Of a DNA stretch of 64,000 nt, positions 60,628 through 64,000 are shown piece after piece. Origin of the DNA: Candidatus Anderseniibacteriota bacterium (lineage in GTDB: Bacteria > Patescibacteria > Andersenbacteria > UBA10190). The stretch is taken from contig JAIOOW010000002.1 of assembly GCA_021414205.1 (NCBI GenBank), forward strand, positions 248,001-312,000. Reading direction: 5' to 3'. The position numbers and the translations under genes were made by a program. Positions within the stretch are counted from its first letter, which is position 1, and each line of letters begins with the position of its first letter. The notes under the pieces are model-generated. The model was not told the origin of the DNA, did no database searches, and worked only from the letters and a program-made list of their open reading frames with translations.

Positions 60628-61908
60628 ATGATCGAGTTAGTTGCTGCAATTCTTTTTATTGCAGGGTATGCAATGATAACCATGGAGCAAAAACTATTCG
60701 TCAGCAAGGCTGCGACCGCAACACTTCTCGCAGTATTCCTTTGGATTCTTGCAGCCGTAACGATTCCCATGCAGTCATTTAATCAGCAAATAACACAAAC
60801 AGGGTCCGACCTGTTTGGCTTGCTCGTATTTTTACTTGCCGCAATGACGCTAGTAGAAATCCTTATCCACTACCATGCATTCGACTTGCTCGAATCTTGG
60901 CTGCGTTCTATTAACTTTTCCATGCGAAATCTTGCATGGGTGCTCCTTGGAATTACCTACTTCGCTTCCATGTTTATTGCCAATCTTACCATCACGATCA
61001 TCATGATTCAGATTGCGAGAAGATTATTCCCGAAAGAACTTCTTATTCTCGTTTCCATTGCGATTGTAATTGCTTCAAACACAGGCGGATCCACATCCCC
61101 TATCGGGGACCTAAATACGATCATGTTATGGTTTGCGCATAAATTTACTGCAGTCCAGATTCTATCTCTCGGCTTTCTTCCGAGCCTTGCCACTACCTGC
61201 GTAGCTGGAGCATTACTGTTCAGAAAAATATCCACTAAAGACCTTGTTACGACCAATAGCGAAGCACCGACACTACGAATTTCACGATCAGACACTGCAA
61301 TTATTATCGCTTCGCTCCTTGCGTTCCTCATGCCCCTAGCAGCATCTTTATTCAACATCCCTGCATACATGGGAATCATCTTCGGCCTTGGGATTGTATG
61401 GGTCATGATTGATTTTGCAAAACGCGTACGCCCACAGACAACCCATCTGCAAGCAAAGATTCAAAATTTCATGCAGCGCACTGACATTGAGAGTATCCAA
61501 TTCTTTATCGGAATATTGCTGTCAGTAGGAGCGTTGACGGCACTTGGAGTTCTCCAAACGATTACAAATACTGTCTTAGGACAATTCCCGGACGCCATAA
61601 GAGTCATTGAAGCGTTTATCGGCCTTGGCTTCGCATCCGCAATCGTGGACAACATCCCTCTTACTGCCGCGGCTATCAATGCCCTTCCAAACGTATCCCC
61701 CAGCTTATGGGTACTCCTTGCACTATGTGTAACTTCGGGAGGATCCCTCCTTATCGTAGGATCCGCATCGGGCGTAGTCGCGATGGGTATGATCAAGGAA
61801 CTTTCGTTTGGAAAATATTTCAAAATAGGAACAGTTCCAGCGCTTCTTGGATTCGCTGCGGGTATACTCGTATGGATGGTGGAACAATACGCGAGCGGAC
61901 TATTCTAA
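60628..61908 (+). CDS. NhaD-type Na+/H+ antiporter
   Basis: 426 residues, about 12 membrane helices. Two re-entrant family motifs are clear: IVIASNTGGSTSPIGDLNTIML near residue 150 (in part) and SAIVDNIPLTAAAI near 335, matching the NhaD pattern (GG-SP-GD and SAI-DN-P). FFIGILLSVGALTALGVL lies between them. The Asp in GD and DN are expected to carry the ion. It expels Na+ (or Li+) against protons. It has a strong separate promoter and an unusually long leader for this window. Confidence 0.9.
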   Translation: MIELVAAILFIAGYAMITMEQKLFVSKAATATLLAVFLWILAAVTIPMQSFNQQITQTGSDLFGLLVFLLAAMTLVEILIHYHAFDLLESWLRSINFSMRNLAWVLLGITYFASMFIANLTITIIMIQIARRLFPKELLILVSIAIVIASNTGGSTSPIGDLNTIMLWFAHKFTAVQILSLGFLPSLATTCVAGALLFRKISTKDLVTTNSEAPTLRISRSDTAIIIASLLAFLMPLAASLFNIPAYMGIIFGLGIVWVMIDFAKRVRPQTTHLQAKIQNFMQRTDIESIQFFIGILLSVGALTALGVLQTITNTVLGQFPDAIRVIEAFIGLGFASAIVDNIPLTAAAINALPNVSPSLWVLLALCVTSGGSLLIVGSASGVVAMGMIKELSFGKYFKIGTVPALLGFAAGILVWMVEQYASGLF

Positions 61909-61909
61909 G

Positions 61910-62431
61910 CTACGCACGATTATAATCATCCTGCACGCGATGATTATCTGCCTCATTCGACGGATGTTCCGGATCCACATGCTGCCAAATTTCCGCAACA
62001 ACGCCCCAGTCACCTAATCCAACTAAGCGGTGCCGCGTTCCCTTGGGGATTTGTATGAGATCGCCTTGCTGATATACAACTGCCTCTGGCTGATCATCCG
62101 TTTCGGACAATGGGTACCCAACCGGCCCCTCTACAACCTTATGCCATTCCTGTCGCCTATCATGGTACTGCCACGAAAGTCGATGTCCCGCTTCAACCAC
62201 CAAAATCTTCGGGCTTAATTTTTGCTCTTGGCTTGTAAATAGCTCGGCATGCTCCAAAAAGAATGTCTTGATAAATTTCTGAGTATCCTCGTCCGCAATA
62301 ACAAAGTATCCGCCCCAGGGCTTTTCAAAATCCCTCCCTGCGATAGTAAGCCCCTTATCTGCTAACATGCCCTCGACACGTCTCTCTATAGCACCTTTCT
62401 CCGATTCTTGTTTTGGAAGTTTTTCGTTCAT
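61910..62431 (-). CDS. Mannose-6-phosphate isomerase-type cupin protein
   Basis: 173 residues from ATG 62431; TATAGT (62439-62444) lies 7 nt upstream. KPWGGYFVIADEDTQKFIK and then LSPKILVVEAGHRLSWQYHDRR match type-II phosphomannose isomerase/GMP C-terminal domains (here with Trp-Gln-Tyr-His instead of Ser-Leu-Q-xH). WHKVVEGP, QIPKGTRHRL and EIWQHVDPEHPSNEADNHRVQDDY (in part) complete the cupin. It probably interconverts mannose- and fructose-6-phosphate, feeding GDP-mannose for the glycan genes. Activity is inferred. Confidence 0.83.
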   Translation of the reverse strand: MNEKLPKQESEKGAIERRVEGMLADKGLTIAGRDFEKPWGGYFVIADEDTQKFIKTFFLEHAELFTSQEQKLSPKILVVEAGHRLSWQYHDRRQEWHKVVEGPVGYPLSETDDQPEAVVYQQGDLIQIPKGTRHRLVGLGDWGVVAEIWQHVDPEHPSNEADNHRVQDDYNRA

Positions 62432-62438
62432 ACAAAAT

Positions 62439-62444
62439 ACTATA
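62439..62444 (-). promoter_or_regulatory. -10 element of the cupin gene
   Basis: TATAGT on the minus strand, 7 nt before ATG 62431, inside the 3' end of nothing but the 13-bp gap to the ABC gene. Confidence 0.4.
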
Positions 62445-64000
62445 TCAGGGTTTTTTCGTATCACCATGCATCAGCATTTCTACCGCATGCTGCATGGAGC
62501 CCGCAAGCGTCACCGCGCCTCCGCCCACAAAGAAAATCTCGTCCGCATCTTCTATCGTATTTAACCGATGCGCGATAATGACTTTTGTAGTTTCTTGCGG
62601 AAGTTTGCGCAAGATATTCTCAAGAAGCTGTTCAGTAACGGTATCAATATTTGCAGTTGCTTCATCCAAAATCAAAAGCTTTGGATGCCTAAGCACTGCG
62701 CGCATAAATGCAATAAGCTGTTTCTGGCCCAAAGAAATAGATTCTCCGCTCGACATCACTTTCGTTGCAAGACCATCCTCAAACCGAGCTAGTAATTCCG
62801 ACAGCCCTTCTTGTTCTAACAATACTTGTAGCTGATCGTTTGTATATTCAAAGTAGGTATCGTTTCCATATACGATATTATCTCGAACCGTGCCCGTGAA
62901 TAGGAATGGATCTTGCAGGATAAACCCGATCATGGCTGCACGCTTAGCATCTTCATACGAACGAATATCCATGCCATCGAGAAACACTTCTCCTTTCGTA
63001 GGGTCATACAACCGCGCCATAAGCGATGCCGTAGTCGTTTTCCCTCCGCCCGTCGGACCAACAAGGGCATATGTCTTCCCTTTTTCAAGAATAAGCGAAA
63101 TGTCTTTCAAGACTTCCTTCCCTTCCGGATACATAAACGAAACATTCTTGAATTCCAAAAGATTTCCGGACTCATCTTTTCCTTTGCTGGGCAAAGTTTT
63201 CATATCAGACTCCATTCCGAGAACTTCAGAAATGCGATCAAGCCCTGCGAGCGCCAGTTGCCACGAAGACCAGATTTGTGCCAGTTGGCGAAGCGGGAAA
63301 TAAAAATTTTGAACGTAGAGCAAGAACGCTACGAGAAGTCCGATAGAAAGCGACCCTTGCATTATAAAATATACTCCGGCAAGAAGTACGAGCAGCTGTG
63401 CGATTTGGCTTGCAAACCCATAAATAGGAGTTGCGATATTACTTGCAACGCCGGCCTTCACGGACGCTGCATAATTTTCCTCGTTTACCAGTTCAAACTT
63501 TTCCTGAAAATAATCCTGTCGATTAAATGCTGCGATAATTCTAAAATTCGTAATACTTTCTTGTATCTCAGCACTAAGCGTACCGAGAGTTTGCAAACTC
63601 CGCACTGTAGAGCGGCTTACATATCCGCTTATCATGCGTGTAATAATCGCAATACCTATTGCAGGCACCAGCGCAACTAGGCCCAGTTTAATATTGAGCG
63701 ATAGCAAAAATATGCCCGCTCCAACAATCAGGAATAAATTCCCCAAAAACTGCACGAGCGCCTGGGCGAAAAAGTTATTCAGCTTTTCCGTATCGCTGTT
63801 AATACGAGAAATAATGTCTCCTGCCGTATTTTGGTTGAAAAATGCCACAGGCAATGACTGCAACTTGCTGAACAGCGTGTTTCGCAACTGAAACAGCACC
63901 CTACGCCCCACCTTACCCATGGTAACAATCTGCGTATAGTTTGCGCCCAGCGCCACGATATACACGACACCCAACAGCGCTGTTCGCATAATAAGCCCCA
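62445..64000 (-). CDS. ABC exporter with fused membrane and ATPase domains (5' end outside window)
   Basis: At least 517 residues; the frame stays open to the window edge, so the N-terminal helices are missing. The membrane domain has the coupling segment QLRNTLFSKLQSLPVAFFNQNTAGDIISRI (in part), typical of MsbA/LmrA-type exporters. The ATPase domain has Walker A GPTGGGKTT, Q-loop GFILQDPFLFTGTV, a signature in the form SLGQKQ, Walker B LLILDEAT and switch His AHRLNTIE. It works as a homo- or heterodimer; lipid, peptide or drug export is possible. Confidence 0.93.
   Translation of the reverse strand, partial: GLIMRTALLGVVYIVALGANYTQIVTMGKVGRRVLFQLRNTLFSKLQSLPVAFFNQNTAGDIISRINSDTEKLNNFFAQALVQFLGNLFLIVGAGIFLLSLNIKLGLVALVPAIGIAIITRMISGYVSRSTVRSLQTLGTLSAEIQESITNFRIIAAFNRQDYFQEKFELVNEENYAASVKAGVASNIATPIYGFASQIAQLLVLLAGVYFIMQGSLSIGLLVAFLLYVQNFYFPLRQLAQIWSSWQLALAGLDRISEVLGMESDMKTLPSKGKDESGNLLEFKNVSFMYPEGKEVLKDISLILEKGKTYALVGPTGGGKTTTASLMARLYDPTKGEVFLDGMDIRSYEDAKRAAMIGFILQDPFLFTGTVRDNIVYGNDTYFEYTNDQLQVLLEQEGLSELLARFEDGLATKVMSSGESISLGQKQLIAFMRAVLRHPKLLILDEATANIDTVTEQLLENILRKLPQETTKVIIAHRLNTIEDADEIFFVGGGAVTLAGSMQHAVEMLMHGDTKKP

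Overview
The window looks like chromosome from a small-genome bacterium, most likely a Patescibacteria/CPR-type lineage. This is inference: there is no rRNA or other marker gene to prove it. In favour are the many small proteins without recognisable family, tightly overlapping gene strings (ATGA and TAATG junctions), a VKOR-DsbA oxidative folding pair, and few biosynthetic genes apart from a folate/thymidylate set. TGA is used as an ordinary stop, so no recoded-UGA lineage is implied. I saw no tRNA, rRNA, CRISPR array, insertion sequence or phage structural gene.

Layout. 1-12.5 kb: envelope glycan genes, with GT4, FkbM methyltransferase, GT2, a very large GT-C-like membrane protein with a duplicated extracellular beta domain, another GT4, a polyprenol-phosphate-sugar-synthase-like GT2, a second large YfhO-like membrane protein, and a further GT4; folC sits between the last two. 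12.5-17 kb: thymidylate/one-carbon operon (double-domain thyX, folA, glyA) plus trhO. 17-19.4 kb: gpsA, small basic protein, VKOR, DsbA. 19.4-26 kb: five-gene minus-strand operon (Gmad2-like lipoprotein-type protein, MgtA, DUF1003, hypothetical, DedA-PAP2-LssY fusion). 26-31.5 kb: VOC protein, typA, DEAD-box helicase and a stand-alone accessory gene. 31.5-36 kb: msrB and a MacA-MacB tripartite-type ABC exporter operon with a small periplasmic protein. 36-46 kb: accessory region of hypothetical proteins. 46-49.5 kb: HD phosphohydrolase, Bcp peroxiredoxin, msrA, DipZ-like thioredoxin, CcdA. 49.5-57.3 kb: surface beta-helix protein, sensor-like protein, hydrolase, a two-component system and a PQQ-type propeller. 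57.2-64 kb: a two-gene Rnf-like electron-transfer unit, a phosphodiester glycosidase, an NhaD antiporter, a mannose-6-phosphate-isomerase-type cupin and a truncated ABC exporter.

How the genes work together. Three themes recur. (i) Building and modifying a surface glycan, with several exported proteins carrying Thr/Pro-rich linkers. (ii) Extracytoplasmic thiol and redox handling: VKOR/DsbA make disulfides, CcdA/DipZ bring reducing power out, MsrA/MsrB/Bcp repair or prevent oxidation, and a RnfD-FNR fusion with an FMN-binding partner could export electrons. (iii) Folate-dependent thymidylate synthesis.

Two styles of gene expression are visible. Many housekeeping or envelope genes have a -10 hexamer only 6-7 nt before the start codon and no Shine-Dalgarno sequence, as expected for leaderless mRNA. 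Many accessory genes of 30.7-46 kb are single-gene units with TTGACA -35 boxes, clear Shine-Dalgarno sequences and strong intrinsic terminators. Some of these terminators are copies of one another.

The most unusual items are a hypothetical protein ending in a sigma-54 region-I-like segment (45140-45955), the recurring terminator module, the double ThyX with its two catalytic motifs split between the halves, and the compact RnfD-FNR/FMN-binding pair.
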